From positions 5,782-69,781 of the forward strand of contig CAVWYF010000024.1 of the NCBI GenBank assembly GCA_963759095.1: DNA of 64,000 bases, in the 5' to 3' direction. Shown in pieces: positions 53,525 through 62,434 of this stretch (positions are counted from its first letter, which is position 1; every line of letters begins with the position of its first letter). This DNA is from Anderseniella sp963759095 (GTDB lineage: Bacteria > Pseudomonadota > Alphaproteobacteria > Rhizobiales > Aestuariivirgaceae). A program made the translations under genes and the position numbers. The notes under the pieces are model-generated. The model was not told the DNA's origin. It made no database searches and saw only the letters and a program-made list of their open reading frames with translations.

Positions 53525-54199
53525 ATGACTGAAAAAACCGGAAACGATGATCGCGCGCGCCATTCACCCGGCGCCAGCCGCGACGGTGAGCCTGCAATTC
53601 ATACATCGGCTTCGCTGCGAGACTGCAAGGTCGGACGGTTCTGCGAGGTCAAGGAACGCGTTCTCATGCGGTCGTCTTCGCTGGGGGACTACAGCTATGT
53701 CGAGCGTCATTCGGAGCTGATCTATACGCAGACCGGCAGGTTCTGCGCGATTGCGGCTGACGTGCGCCTCAATGCGCTCAACCATCCGATTGACAGGGTG
53801 AGCCAGCACAAATTTACCTATCGAGCCAATGAATATTTCGTCGGCAAGAAACTTGACCACACGTTTCGTGAACAGCGCATGCAGGAAGGCCAGGTTGCGC
53901 TGGGCCATGACGTCTGGGTCGGGCATGGGGCCATCGTGTTGCCGGGGATAACGATCGGCACAGGTGCTGTTGTCGGTGCAGGCGCCGTTGTTACCCACGA
54001 TGTTGAGCCCTATGCCATTGTCGCCGGTACGCCGGCGCGATTTGTGCGCTGGCGGTTTGAGCCGGATATCGCACAGCGGTTGCTGCAGCTGGCATGGTGG
54101 AACTGGAGCCACGATCAGCTCGCAGATGCGGTGGATGACATGGCCCGGCTGGACGTGGTGGCCTTCCTGGACAAACATGACGGCGGCATCGAAATCTGA
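53525..54199 (+). CDS. Hexapeptide-repeat acetyltransferase (phosphonate-metabolism type)
   Basis: A 224-residue left-handed beta-helix transferase. The lead segment SLGDYSYVERHSELIYTQTG and RFCAIAADVRLNALNHPIDR, SQHKFTYRANEYF, then GHDVWVGHGAIVLPGITIGT and GAVVGAGAVVTHDVEPYAIV with AGTPARFVRWRF form the hexapeptide rungs. The whole pattern matches the DapH/DapD/GlmU-related family (TIGR03308) found in phosphonate operons, where it usually accompanies phn genes. Here it stands alone after the rpmB terminator, with no phn genes nearby, so its role may differ (for example CatB-like acetylation of another small molecule). The N-terminal 30 residues look like an unstructured extension. Confidence 0.85.
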   Translation: MTEKTGNDDRARHSPGASRDGEPAIHTSASLRDCKVGRFCEVKERVLMRSSSLGDYSYVERHSELIYTQTGRFCAIAADVRLNALNHPIDRVSQHKFTYRANEYFVGKKLDHTFREQRMQEGQVALGHDVWVGHGAIVLPGITIGTGAVVGAGAVVTHDVEPYAIVAGTPARFVRWRFEPDIAQRLLQLAWWNWSHDQLADAVDDMARLDVVAFLDKHDGGIEI

Positions 54200-54269
54200 A
54201 TGCCTGCTGACAGGATGTTGTCAGTAGGGGCGTGGCACAGTCGGCCTGTTCAGCAACAAGGGATCAGTC

Positions 54270-54833
54270 ATGGCTACAGGCAGCAAACTAACGGGAAGTT
54301 TTGTTAAGTTCATAGAGCGCCAGCCTTTGTTCTTCGTGGCCACAGCCGCGCCTGACGGGAGGGTCAATGTGTCACCGAAAGGCCTCGATAGCCTGCGCGT
54401 CCTGAGCCCCAACCGCATTGTCTGGTTGAGCCTGTCAGGCAGCGGCAACGAGACGGCGGCCCATCTTCGCGAAGCAAACCGCATGACCTTGATGTTCTGC
54501 GCGTTTGAAGGCAATGCACTGATCCTGAGAACATATGGAACGGCTACGACCCTGCATCCGCGTGATGCCGGCTGGAACGATCTTGCCGGACTGTTTCCGG
54601 ACATGGCCGGCAGCCGCCAGATATTCGATCTGGACATTGACCTTGTGCAGACGTCGTGTGGCACTGGTGTTCCGGTCATGACCTGTCAGGGCCAGCGCGG
54701 GCCAGAAGAACTGCTGCCGTTTTATGAGGATATGGGAGTAGACGGAGTGGAGCGCTACTGGGCCAGAAAGAACGCCGTCAGCATTGACGGAAAAGACACC
54801 GGCACCGTTGTGCAAGGATCAGACCGGGTCTGA
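54270..54833 (+). CDS. Pyridoxamine 5'-phosphate oxidase-family protein
   Basis: A 187-residue protein of the split-barrel flavin-binding family. The start has FIERQPLFFVATAAPDGRVN followed by VSPKGLDSLRVLSPNRIVWL, and the central part has SGNETAAHLREANRMTLMFC. The VNVSPKG segment is typical of PNPOx-like proteins. The family includes PNP oxidases, heme oxygenase-like enzymes and F420-type reductases; here the substrate is unknown. It converges on the phytase-esterase-like gene with a 1-base gap. A PNPOx enzyme would make pyridoxal 5'-phosphate, but the divergent C-terminus argues against the canonical pdxH. Confidence 0.86.
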   Translation: MATGSKLTGSFVKFIERQPLFFVATAAPDGRVNVSPKGLDSLRVLSPNRIVWLSLSGSGNETAAHLREANRMTLMFCAFEGNALILRTYGTATTLHPRDAGWNDLAGLFPDMAGSRQIFDLDIDLVQTSCGTGVPVMTCQGQRGPEELLPFYEDMGVDGVERYWARKNAVSIDGKDTGTVVQGSDRV

Positions 54834-54834
54834 T

Positions 54835-55845
54835 CTAGTGCAGGCGGAACTGGAACATCACGGTGGACTGCACCGACTTGTTGAAGTTATCGTCTGAAAT
54901 CACCGTAATGATTGTGCCGCGCTCGTCCTGGTGGGCGGCGATGCCTTCCATATTGTCGATCTGGTAGGAAGTCAGCTTGCCGGAGAACAGGAGTTTGCCC
55001 GGGCCGGTGGTGCGCTTTTGCAGGTCTTCCACCGAGAACCGGCGCAACGCCATGCCAACCAGGACCGGCGGCTTGAAGCTGCGTTCAACAGTGATGATCT
55101 CGTTGCCGCCGGGCAGGATGGCAAGCCCGGTAACCAGGTAGTCTTCATGGCGCGGAATATGAAACTCCTGCGTCGTGCCCTTGCGCCAGAGCCAGCCGCG
55201 CAGGCTGTCATCCTTGGCGTGATTGCGTTCTGATATCGCTATCAGCCAACCTTTCAAGGGCCCTTCCGCAAACCGTCCCAGCGCTTCAAGTTCGCCATTC
55301 CTTTGACCTTGCGATAGAGCTTTCGGGCTCTTTACCCGTTTTGCCTTTGCCTTGAAACCGTGTTTGGCAATGTTGAACCGCTCGACCCGTTCGCGCCGTT
55401 CGAAACCGACAATCACCTTGCCTTCGAGCCCTTTGGAGTTCCAGGCGGCAACAGCCTCGGCGTCCGAGCGTGAGTTGCGGTCGTCGATCCTGCCCTTGTG
55501 GTTCAAAATCGGCGCAAGGTTCGTGTCCGAAATGCCCTTCAGGCGGCCGTCTTCGTAGACGAAGTTACCTGTCAGCCAGTGTCCGCGATCACTGACACTG
55601 ATAAAGCGTTTTCCATCGCGCGACACTTCAAGGCCGGAAAAACCGCCAAAATCCTTGTTGTCGCTGGTCAGGGTCAGTCCGCCCAGGAAAGTGATGCCTG
55701 AGGGCAGGTTGCCATTTCCAAATCGCGCGAAACTTCTGAGATTGGTGCTGACCGAGATGGCGGTGCTGTCTGCGCTGGCGTGTGGAACCGGAACGAGCAT
55801 GGCCACAGACAAGCAACATCCGATCACCCATCTGCTGTGCTTCAT
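54835..55845 (-). CDS. Esterase-like activity of phytase family protein
   Basis: I use the ATG at 55845 (336 residues), giving a proper signal peptide (WVIGCCLSVAMLVPVPHASA); the TTG at 55869 would overlap the cobT stop. The mature chain shows the phytase-esterase-like beta-propeller pattern: LPSGITFLGGLTLTSDNKDF, FGGFSGLEVSRDGKRFISVS, SDRGHWLTGNF and NRSDAEAVAAWNS. NMEGIAAHQDERGTIITVIS lies near the C-terminus. PF13449-type proteins are secreted and their substrates are uncertain. Its stop is 1 base from that of the convergent flavin protein gene. It follows cobT on the same strand. Confidence 0.85.
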   Translation of the reverse strand: MKHSRWVIGCCLSVAMLVPVPHASADSTAISVSTNLRSFARFGNGNLPSGITFLGGLTLTSDNKDFGGFSGLEVSRDGKRFISVSDRGHWLTGNFVYEDGRLKGISDTNLAPILNHKGRIDDRNSRSDAEAVAAWNSKGLEGKVIVGFERRERVERFNIAKHGFKAKAKRVKSPKALSQGQRNGELEALGRFAEGPLKGWLIAISERNHAKDDSLRGWLWRKGTTQEFHIPRHEDYLVTGLAILPGGNEIITVERSFKPPVLVGMALRRFSVEDLQKRTTGPGKLLFSGKLTSYQIDNMEGIAAHQDERGTIITVISDDNFNKSVQSTVMFQFRLH

Positions 55846-55865
55846 GGTCACGTCTTTCAAATGGC

Positions 55866-57749
55866 TCAACCGGCCTTGCGCATCCTGGTACCACCCCTGC
55901 CGGCAGGAGGCGGGGCTGCGGCGCGTTCCTCAAACAGTTCAGCCAGCTTTTCAGTCATGGCACCGCCGAGTTCTTCGGCATCAACAATGGTGACAGCGCG
56001 CTGGTAATAGCGTGTCACGTCATGGCCGATGCCGATGGCGATCAGTTCAACCGGCGAGCGGTTTTCAATGTCGGCGATCACCTGACGCAGGTGCTTTTCG
56101 AGATAGTTGCCGGAATTGACGGACAGGGTTGAATCATCCACCGGCGCACCGTCGGAGATCACCATCATGATGCGGCGTTGTTCAGGACGCGCAAGCAACC
56201 TGTTGTGTGCCCAGATCAGCGCTTCACCGTCGATGTTTTCCTTCAACAGTCCTTCGCGCATCATCAGGCCGAGATTGCGCCGTGCGCGGCGCCATGGCTG
56301 ATCGGCTGACTTGTATATGATGTGGCGCAAATCATTGAGCCTGCCCGGCATGGCCGGCTTACCGTCTGCCAGCCATTTCTCGCGGGCCTGCCCGCCCTTC
56401 CAGGCGCGGGTTGTAAATCCGAGGATCTCAACCTTGACCCCACACCGTTCCAGGGTACGGGCCAGAATGTCTGCGCAGGTGGCCGCGACCGTGATCGGCC
56501 TGCCGCGCATGGAACCGGAGTTGTCCAGCAACAAAGTCACGACCGTGTCGCGGAACTGGGTATCCTGTTCGACCTTGAACGACAGTGCGCTCATCGGGTC
56601 AATGACCACCCGATACAGCCTTGCAGCGTCCAGGATGCCCTCTTCAAGGTCAAAGTCCCAGGAGCGGTTCTGTTGTGCCATCAAGCGGCGCTGCATGCGG
56701 TTGGCAAGCCTGGCCACCACGCCCTGAAGGCTGGCCAGCTGCTTGTCGAGATAGTTGCGCAACCGGGTCAGTTCTTCAGGATCGCACAGCTCATCTGCTT
56801 CTACCGTCTCATCAAACTGATTGGTGTAGACCTGATAAAACTTGTCATTGGACATGGAGGCAAACGGCAGCTCCGGGCGCCAGGGCTGGTCGCCATCGGG
56901 TTCTTCTTCGCCCTGCATGTCGTCCATGTCTTCCGAGCCGTCCATTTCCATGGCGTCTTCCATGGTTTCGTCCTGGTCGGCTTCACCTTGCTCCATGTCT
57001 TCGGACGCCGATGTTTCAGCATCCTCGCGGCCGGTTTCCGTCTGTTCCTGATCGCCCTCGGCATCGTCGTCGGTATCGTCGTCATTGTCTTCGGCGTCGT
57101 CCGGGTCGTCCCCGAGCTCATCAGACATTTCGAGCCGTGCCAGCAGGTCGCGCGACAGGCGTGAGAAGGCTATCTGGTCATGGATACAGTCATCCAGGCT
57201 GTCCAGTTTCTCGCTGGCCTTCTCTTCAATCCAGGGGCGCCACAAATCAACCAGCTTCTTTGCGGAGTCCGGCGGGGCTTCCCCGGTGAGGCGTTCACGC
57301 ACCATCAGTGCAAGCGCGTCTTCCAGCGGTGCGTCTTCGCGCTTGTGCAGGGGGCCAGTGACTTTTTCATCAAAGCGCTGGTCCAGCATGGCATTCAGGT
57401 TGGTTGCCATGCCGGGCATGGCGCGCGCGCCGAGAGCTTCGACGCGGGCTTGCTCGATTGCCTCATAAACAGTGCGCGCCTGCTGGCCTTGCGGCAAATA
57501 GCGCGAATGAACGCTGGTCGAATGATTGGCGAGTCGCATCGCCATGGCATCGGACAGGCCGCGCGTAACGGCCAGGTCAGCCGCGGTTGCATCGCGTGTG
57601 ATCTGCGGCAACCGCGCGCGCTTGTCGGTGATGCCGGGGTGTTCGGCACCAAAGGAGCAGGTAAGTTCCGGCTCCTGGGCAATCGTCTTCATGGCGAGCG
57701 TCAATGCGCGCTTGAAGTTCTCTGCAGGTGCTTCACGATCGTTTGCCAT
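55866..57749 (-). CDS. cobT: Aerobic cobaltochelatase subunit CobT
   Basis: A 627-residue protein with the CobT layout. The N-terminal half has SFGAEHPGITDKRARLPQIT and SLDDCIHDQIAFSRLSRDL, and then a very acidic stretch at about residues 215-300 rich in Asp and Glu. The C-terminal half is a von Willebrand A-type domain with the MIDAS motif DNSGSMRGRPITVAATCADI, and ISDGAPVDDSTLSVN later. With CobS and CobN it inserts cobalt into hydrogenobyrinate a,c-diamide during aerobic B12 synthesis. cobS lies 23 bases upstream on the same strand, as in most Rhizobiales. CobN is not in the window. Confidence 0.95.
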   Translation of the reverse strand: MANDREAPAENFKRALTLAMKTIAQEPELTCSFGAEHPGITDKRARLPQITRDATAADLAVTRGLSDAMAMRLANHSTSVHSRYLPQGQQARTVYEAIEQARVEALGARAMPGMATNLNAMLDQRFDEKVTGPLHKREDAPLEDALALMVRERLTGEAPPDSAKKLVDLWRPWIEEKASEKLDSLDDCIHDQIAFSRLSRDLLARLEMSDELGDDPDDAEDNDDDTDDDAEGDQEQTETGREDAETSASEDMEQGEADQDETMEDAMEMDGSEDMDDMQGEEEPDGDQPWRPELPFASMSNDKFYQVYTNQFDETVEADELCDPEELTRLRNYLDKQLASLQGVVARLANRMQRRLMAQQNRSWDFDLEEGILDAARLYRVVIDPMSALSFKVEQDTQFRDTVVTLLLDNSGSMRGRPITVAATCADILARTLERCGVKVEILGFTTRAWKGGQAREKWLADGKPAMPGRLNDLRHIIYKSADQPWRRARRNLGLMMREGLLKENIDGEALIWAHNRLLARPEQRRIMMVISDGAPVDDSTLSVNSGNYLEKHLRQVIADIENRSPVELIAIGIGHDVTRYYQRAVTIVDAEELGGAMTEKLAELFEERAAAPPPAGRGGTRMRKAG

Positions 57750-57772
57750 TGGGTTCTTTGTTGTCCGCCGAT

Positions 57773-58762
57773 TCAGGCAATGGCCAGGGCAGCAGACGAT
57801 TCGGGTAATTCCTCACCAAAGCACCGCTGATAGAACTCCGCCACCAGTGCGCGCTCCAGTTCATCGCACTTGTTCAGGAATGTCATCCGGAACGCCAGGC
57901 CGACATCATTGAATATGGTCGCGTTTTCAGCCCATGTGATAACCGTCCGCGGGCTCATGACAGTTGATAGATCGCCTACCATGAAGGCGTTCCGGGTCAG
58001 GTCTGCCAGACGCACCATGTTTGATACTACCTTCTTGCCGGCAGCATCCCTGAAGGGCTTGTTCTTGGACAGAACAATGCCGCACTCCTGCTCATGGCTG
58101 AGGTAGTTCAACTGCACGATGATCGACCAGCGGTCCATCTGGGCCTGGTTGATCTGCTGGGTGCCGTGATAGAGGCCGGTTGTGTCACCGAGGCCAACGG
58201 TGTTGGCCGTTGCAAACAGACGGAAGGCCGGATGCGGTTTCAACACGCGTGCCTGGTCCAGCAGTGTCAGGCGGCCGGAACTTTCCAGTACGCGCTGGAT
58301 CACGAACATGACATCCGGACGCCCGGCGTCATATTCGTCAAACACCAGTGCCACATTGTTCTGATAGGCCCACGGCAGGATGCCTTCGCGGAACTCGGTA
58401 ATCTGCTTGCCGTCCTTGATGACAATGGCATCCTTGCCGACCAAATCGATACGCGAAATATGACTGTCGAGGTTGATGCGCACCAAGGGCCAGTTCAGCC
58501 GGGCTGCGACCTGTTCGATGTGGGTTGACTTGCCGGTGCCGTGGAAGCCCGACACCATGACCCGGCGATTGTGGGCAAACCCGGCCAGAATGGCCAGTGT
58601 GGTTTCCGGGTTGAACAGATAATCCTGATCGATTTCCGGAACATATTCGTTGCTCTCGGAATAGGCTGGAACTTTCAGGTCCGTGTCTATGTCGAAGACC
58701 TCCCGCACCGAAATGGTCGTGTCAGGCATGCCTGGTACTTCGATCTTTGTGTTTGCGTTCAT
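57773..58762 (-). CDS. cobS: Aerobic cobaltochelatase subunit CobS
   Basis: A 329-residue MoxR-type AAA+ ATPase. Walker A is GFHGTGKSTHIEQVAARLNW (about residue 93), Walker B is ALVFDEYDAGRPDVMF, and the sensor region has NTVGLGDTTGLYHGT. CobS forms a hexamer with CobT and drives cobalt insertion by CobN. It is the first gene of the cobS-cobT unit. A short N-terminal segment with the start VSVREVFDIDTDLKVPAY is usual for the family. Confidence 0.96.
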   Translation of the reverse strand: MNANTKIEVPGMPDTTISVREVFDIDTDLKVPAYSESNEYVPEIDQDYLFNPETTLAILAGFAHNRRVMVSGFHGTGKSTHIEQVAARLNWPLVRINLDSHISRIDLVGKDAIVIKDGKQITEFREGILPWAYQNNVALVFDEYDAGRPDVMFVIQRVLESSGRLTLLDQARVLKPHPAFRLFATANTVGLGDTTGLYHGTQQINQAQMDRWSIIVQLNYLSHEQECGIVLSKNKPFRDAAGKKVVSNMVRLADLTRNAFMVGDLSTVMSPRTVITWAENATIFNDVGLAFRMTFLNKCDELERALVAEFYQRCFGEELPESSAALAIA

Positions 58763-58888
58763 TGGAAAGCGGTCTCCGGGAAATCAACACCCGGTCTTCG
58801 CACATGGAAAACCGGGGCTCAAGGGTGATATACAAAGAGGTTTTAGTCCGAGTAATGCAACCCTAGCAAGGGGCACTTTTGCTGCAAT

Positions 58889-59524
58889 TCAGCACACACC
58901 CGCATCGCGCAGATAATTGTAGGCGGTGATGATGTCGCGAAGCCGGTCTTCGGTCTCGCGGCTGCCGCCGTTTGCATCCGGGTGAAACCGTTTGACCAGC
59001 AGCTTGTACTGGGCCTTGATTTCATCTGCGGTCACGCCGGGATCAAGCCCAAGCGTGTCGAGCGCCTTGCGTTCGGCATTGCCGACGCGGCGCCGTGACG
59101 TGGCTGCCCTTTTAGTGCCGGCGGCCTCTTCAAAAATCGAATGCGGATCATTGACGTCGCTGTCATGGCGATTGCCGCCGCGCGCGGATTTACCCGAAGC
59201 GGCTTTGGTGGCGCGCGCGCGCTTGTTTTCCGCCCAGGAACTGTCGCCCAGTTTCCAGGTCGGGCGATGACCGGTTTGCGACGCCTTTATCCAGGCCCCG
59301 ACGTCGTTGTCCGCCATGCCGTCGAAATAATTGTAGGACTTGTTGTAGGCCTTCACATGGTTCACACAAAAGCGGAAGTACTCGCCTTCCGCATTACGGC
59401 CCTTGGGGGCCCTGTGATTGCCCACGGCTTCACAGTCCGGCCATTCGCAGGTGAACGTCTCAGGTTCCGCCTTGCCGCCTTTTTTTATGCGGATGCCGTC
59501 GAAGTATTTCGAGTTCAGTTTCAT
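58889..59524 (-). CDS. J-domain protein (DnaJ-like)
   Basis: I use the ATG at 59524 (211 residues), since the preceding 30 residues lack family character and the start reads MKLNSKYFDGIRI, as in Rhizobiales homologues. The middle has a cysteine-containing CEWPDCEAVGNHRAPKGRN, possibly metal-binding. The C-terminal J domain (about residues 145-211) reads KALDTLGLDPGVTADEIKAQ, YKLLVKRFHPDANGGSRETE, with the HPD motif that activates Hsp70. It is a small non-canonical DnaJ, not the chaperone DnaJ itself. It is divergent from bolA with a 167-base gap. Confidence 0.92.
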   Translation of the reverse strand: MKLNSKYFDGIRIKKGGKAEPETFTCEWPDCEAVGNHRAPKGRNAEGEYFRFCVNHVKAYNKSYNYFDGMADNDVGAWIKASQTGHRPTWKLGDSSWAENKRARATKAASGKSARGGNRHDSDVNDPHSIFEEAAGTKRAATSRRRVGNAERKALDTLGLDPGVTADEIKAQYKLLVKRFHPDANGGSRETEDRLRDIITAYNYLRDAGVC

Positions 59525-59691
59525 CTGTCGCCTGATTTTTATCGTGCGTGAGGAATGATGGCTGCCTTGGCAGCGCAACAGCATAACCCAATGTTGTGGA
59601 CATTTGGAATTCAATTAGCCCATAAATTACGAACAAGTCATCAATATGGACCTGCATGTCGAATTTTGTGCAGGAAAAGGAATAATAAGTC

Positions 59692-59967
59692 ATGCAGCTC
59701 GGCCAGGTCGGACAGACAATCACTGAAAAACTGTCAAAAGCGCTGGTGCCGCACGCGCTCGAGGTGATCGACGAATCACATCTTCATGCCGGTCACTCCG
59801 GCGCCCGGCCCGAAGGAGAAACCCATTTCAGGGTCAAGATCCAGGCCGAAGCGTTTGCCGGCAAATCGCTGGTCCAGCGTCACCGCATGATCAATGAGGT
59901 GCTGGCAGAAGAGTTGAGCGGTCCGGTTCATGCCCTGGCGATCTCCGCAAGCGCGCCGGCAGCCTGA
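59692..59967 (+). CDS. BolA-family protein
   Basis: A 91-residue BolA protein. The pattern ALEVIDESHLHAGHSGARPE, ETHFRVKIQAEAFAGKSLVQ and RHRMINEVLAEEL contains the invariant His of the class-II KH-like fold (HxH region, then RHR). BolA proteins bind monothiol glutaredoxins with a 2Fe-2S cluster and affect iron handling and morphology. An AAAGGA site precedes the ATG. It converges on the CorC gene with a palindrome between them. Confidence 0.95.
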   Translation: MQLGQVGQTITEKLSKALVPHALEVIDESHLHAGHSGARPEGETHFRVKIQAEAFAGKSLVQRHRMINEVLAEELSGPVHALAISASAPAA

Positions 59968-59981
59968 TCGTTTTTAAATTG

Positions 59982-60021
59982 CTAGAGCAACATGGGTTCA
60001 AATGAATCCATGTTGCTCTAG
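59982..60021. repeat. Dispersed palindrome, copy 4
   Basis: CTAGAGCAACATGGGTTCA-AA-TGAATCCATGTTGCTCTAG: a 19-bp stem with one mismatch and almost no loop, the best-preserved copy. It lies between convergent bolA and corC genes and includes the corC stop codon. A bidirectional terminator role is plausible. Confidence 0.8.
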
Positions 60022-61292
60022 CCGGCTTTTTTCAGCGGTGTGATGCGCATTCGGGTGATCTGGTTGCGCTTCTTGCCGGCAACCTCAAACCGAAACCCGT
60101 GAAACGTGAAGGCCTGGCCTTTTTCAGGAATCATCTGGGCTTCATGAATCACCAGGCCGGCAATGGTATTGGCTTCCTCGTCCGGCAGTTTCCAGTCATT
60201 GGCCCGGTTCAGGTCACGAATTTGCAATGACCCGTTGACTACCATGGAACCGGACTCTTCGCGTGAAATATCTGCACTGATCACGTCATGCTCATCGGCG
60301 ATATCACCGACGATCTCCTCCAGAATGTCTTCCAGAGTAACCAGGCCCATCACCTCACCGTATTCATCCACCACCAGGGCAAAGTGCGACTTGCGCCGCA
60401 GGAATGCGGAGAGCTGGTAATTTACCGTTGTGGTGTCCGGCACAAACCAGGCATCAGAGCAGATTGCCTTGATGTCCAGTTTTGATGCATCGCCCTGGTG
60501 TGACTGCAGGGCTGACAGCACGTCCTTGGCATGCAGCACGCCTATAATGTTGTCCGGGTTGTCCTGCCAGACGGGTGCGCGAGAAAAACCTGATTTCAGC
60601 AGTTCAGATATGATTTCGTCGTTTGGCATGTCGGCATCGATGGAGAACATCTTTGTCCGGTGAACCATCAGGTCCGACAATTCCATTTCAGACAGGTCCA
60701 GAACACCGCCAATCATGTCCCGGTCGTTTTTAACGACGGCCCCTTCCTGGTGATGCAGGTTAATGGCGCCGCGGATCTCTTCTTGAGCTGACAGGATGCT
60801 GCCGGCGTTGGCCAGGTCGACACCGGCCAGTGACAAGACGTTTTTGACGATGACCTCGACACCAATCACGACCGGCCCGAAAATCCTGACTATGAGGGAA
60901 ATGACCGAGCTGACGGCAAGCGAAAACCGTTCTGGATGAACAATTGCATACGTCTTGGGCAGCACCTCGCCAAACACCAGAACAAGTGCGGTCATCACCA
61001 GGGTAGCCCAAATCACCCCGCTTTCGCCAAACAGCGTCAGGAATACCGTCGTGGCCAGCGATGAGGCCAGAATGTTGGCCAGGTTATTGCCGAGCAGGAT
61101 GCCGCCAATCAGGCGTTCAGGCTGCTCTTTCAGGTCCAGGACGGTGCGCGCGCGCTGGTCTCCGCGCCTTTCCAGCTCGTGAAGCCTTGGGCGCGACGAG
61201 GTTGTCAGTGCAGTTTCCGACCCGGAAAAAAAAGCAGACAGAATGATCAGCCCTAAGGCTGAGCCGGCCATGATGCCGAGTGCAAGCGTCAT
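60018..61292 (-). CDS. HlyC/CorC-family transporter (DUF21 + CBS)
   Basis: A 424-residue membrane protein. The N-terminal CNNM/DUF21 domain has four hydrophobic segments, with FFSGSETALTTSSRPRLHEL near the start and GGILLGNNLANILASSLATT following. Two CBS domains occupy residues about 205-330 (IIGVLHAKDVLSAL, DEYGEVMGLVTLEDILEEIV). The C-terminal CorC_HlyC domain begins about 340. This family moves magnesium or cobalt. Its ATG overlaps the aroB stop by 4 bases, so it follows aroK-aroB in one unit, a conserved Rhizobiales order. Confidence 0.95.
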   Translation of the reverse strand: MTLALGIMAGSALGLIILSAFFSGSETALTTSSRPRLHELERRGDQRARTVLDLKEQPERLIGGILLGNNLANILASSLATTVFLTLFGESGVIWATLVMTALVLVFGEVLPKTYAIVHPERFSLAVSSVISLIVRIFGPVVIGVEVIVKNVLSLAGVDLANAGSILSAQEEIRGAINLHHQEGAVVKNDRDMIGGVLDLSEMELSDLMVHRTKMFSIDADMPNDEIISELLKSGFSRAPVWQDNPDNIIGVLHAKDVLSALQSHQGDASKLDIKAICSDAWFVPDTTTVNYQLSAFLRRKSHFALVVDEYGEVMGLVTLEDILEEIVGDIADEHDVISADISREESGSMVVNGSLQIRDLNRANDWKLPDEEANTIAGLVIHEAQMIPEKGQAFTFHGFRFEVAGKKRNQITRMRITPLKKAG

Positions 61293-62434
61293 TGTAGTTT
61301 CAATTCGGCCTCAAGGAATTTGATCAGGCCGTCCTCTTCTATGGTTCTGTCGATGTAGGCACTGCCGACATCCTTTACCAGTATAAAGTTAATGCGACCT
61401 GCTTCGGCCTTCTTGTCCTGACGCATGATTTCCACCAGTTTGGCTGCGTCGGGAAGGTGGGCACGGATTTCGGATACGTCTGTCGGCAAGCCAACCGACC
61501 TCAAGTGCTTTTCCATGCGCGCTGCAGCTCCCGGCCTGCAGATGCCCAGCTGTTCGGAAAACCGGAAGGCCTGCGCCATGCCGATTGCCACGCCTTCACC
61601 ATGCAGAAGCTTGTCGCAGTATCCGGTGGCACTTTCCAGTGCATGGCCAAATGTGTGACCGAGGTTCAACAGTGCACGATCTCCGGATTCACGTTCGTCA
61701 CGCGCCACAATGGCTGCTTTTGCCTGGCAGGATGTGCGGATGGCATGGATGCGGGCCTGCGGGTCGCCGGCAAAAACCCGGGCGGCATTGTCCTCCAGCC
61801 AGCCGAAGAATTCCGCATCACCGAGCAGGCCGTATTTTGCGACTTCAGCGTAACCGGCTGCAAGCTCGCGGGCGGGCAGGGTGTTCAGGACATTGATATC
61901 GGCCAGCACGGCGACGGGTTGGTGAAAGGCACCGACGAGGTTTTTGCCATGGCTGGAGTTGATCCCGGTCTTGCCGCCGACGGAGCTGTCGACCTGTGCC
62001 AGCAGTGAGGTTGGTATCTGGATGAAACCGATACCGCGGCGGACAATTGCGGCCGCGAAACCTGCAAGGTCTCCGATGACGCCACCGCCAAAGGCAATTA
62101 TGTGGTCATTGCGCTCCATGCCGGCTGCAATGATATCATCGCATACCTGTGCAAGCCGGACGTAGCTCTTGGTCTGCTCGCCGGTCGGTACAATGATTGA
62201 GGTGTATCTGACGCCGGCCTGATCGAGACTGTCGGTGAGTGTTTTCAGATGGAGACGCGCGACGTTCTCGTCTGTCACAATTGCGGTGACCGGGCGTGCC
62301 AGCAATGGCGCGATCGTGCGCCCGGCGTGGGCGAGCAGCCCGTCGGAAATTGTAATGTCATAACTGCGCTCACCGAGTGAGACATTGACTTCGGCCCTGG
62401 TCGTGTCGGCCTGTGATGACGGGGTCGGGTTCAT
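61289..62434 (-). CDS. aroB: 3-Dehydroquinate synthase
   Basis: A 381-residue enzyme of the shikimate pathway. Cofactor and metal regions are VTDENVARLHLKTLTDSLDQ, GTGEQTKSY-like EQTKSYVRLAQVCDDIIAAG, FGGGVIGDLAGFAAAIVRRG, FIQIPTSLLAQVDSSVGGKT with the following NSSHGKNLVGAFHQP, and a C-terminal LNLGHTFGHALE with the zinc-binding His. It converts DAHP to 3-dehydroquinate. Its ATG overlaps the aroK stop (ATGA), so the two are coupled. Normal length and all signatures are present. Confidence 0.98.
   Translation of the reverse strand: MNPTPSSQADTTRAEVNVSLGERSYDITISDGLLAHAGRTIAPLLARPVTAIVTDENVARLHLKTLTDSLDQAGVRYTSIIVPTGEQTKSYVRLAQVCDDIIAAGMERNDHIIAFGGGVIGDLAGFAAAIVRRGIGFIQIPTSLLAQVDSSVGGKTGINSSHGKNLVGAFHQPVAVLADINVLNTLPARELAAGYAEVAKYGLLGDAEFFGWLEDNAARVFAGDPQARIHAIRTSCQAKAAIVARDERESGDRALLNLGHTFGHALESATGYCDKLLHGEGVAIGMAQAFRFSEQLGICRPGAAARMEKHLRSVGLPTDVSEIRAHLPDAAKLVEIMRQDKKAEAGRINFILVKDVGSAYIDRTIEEDGLIKFLEAELKLQ

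Noticed and set aside
58763..58888. Cobalamin riboswitch upstream of cobS
   Set aside because: The gap is only 126 bases and lacks a B12-box-like sequence or a long leader.
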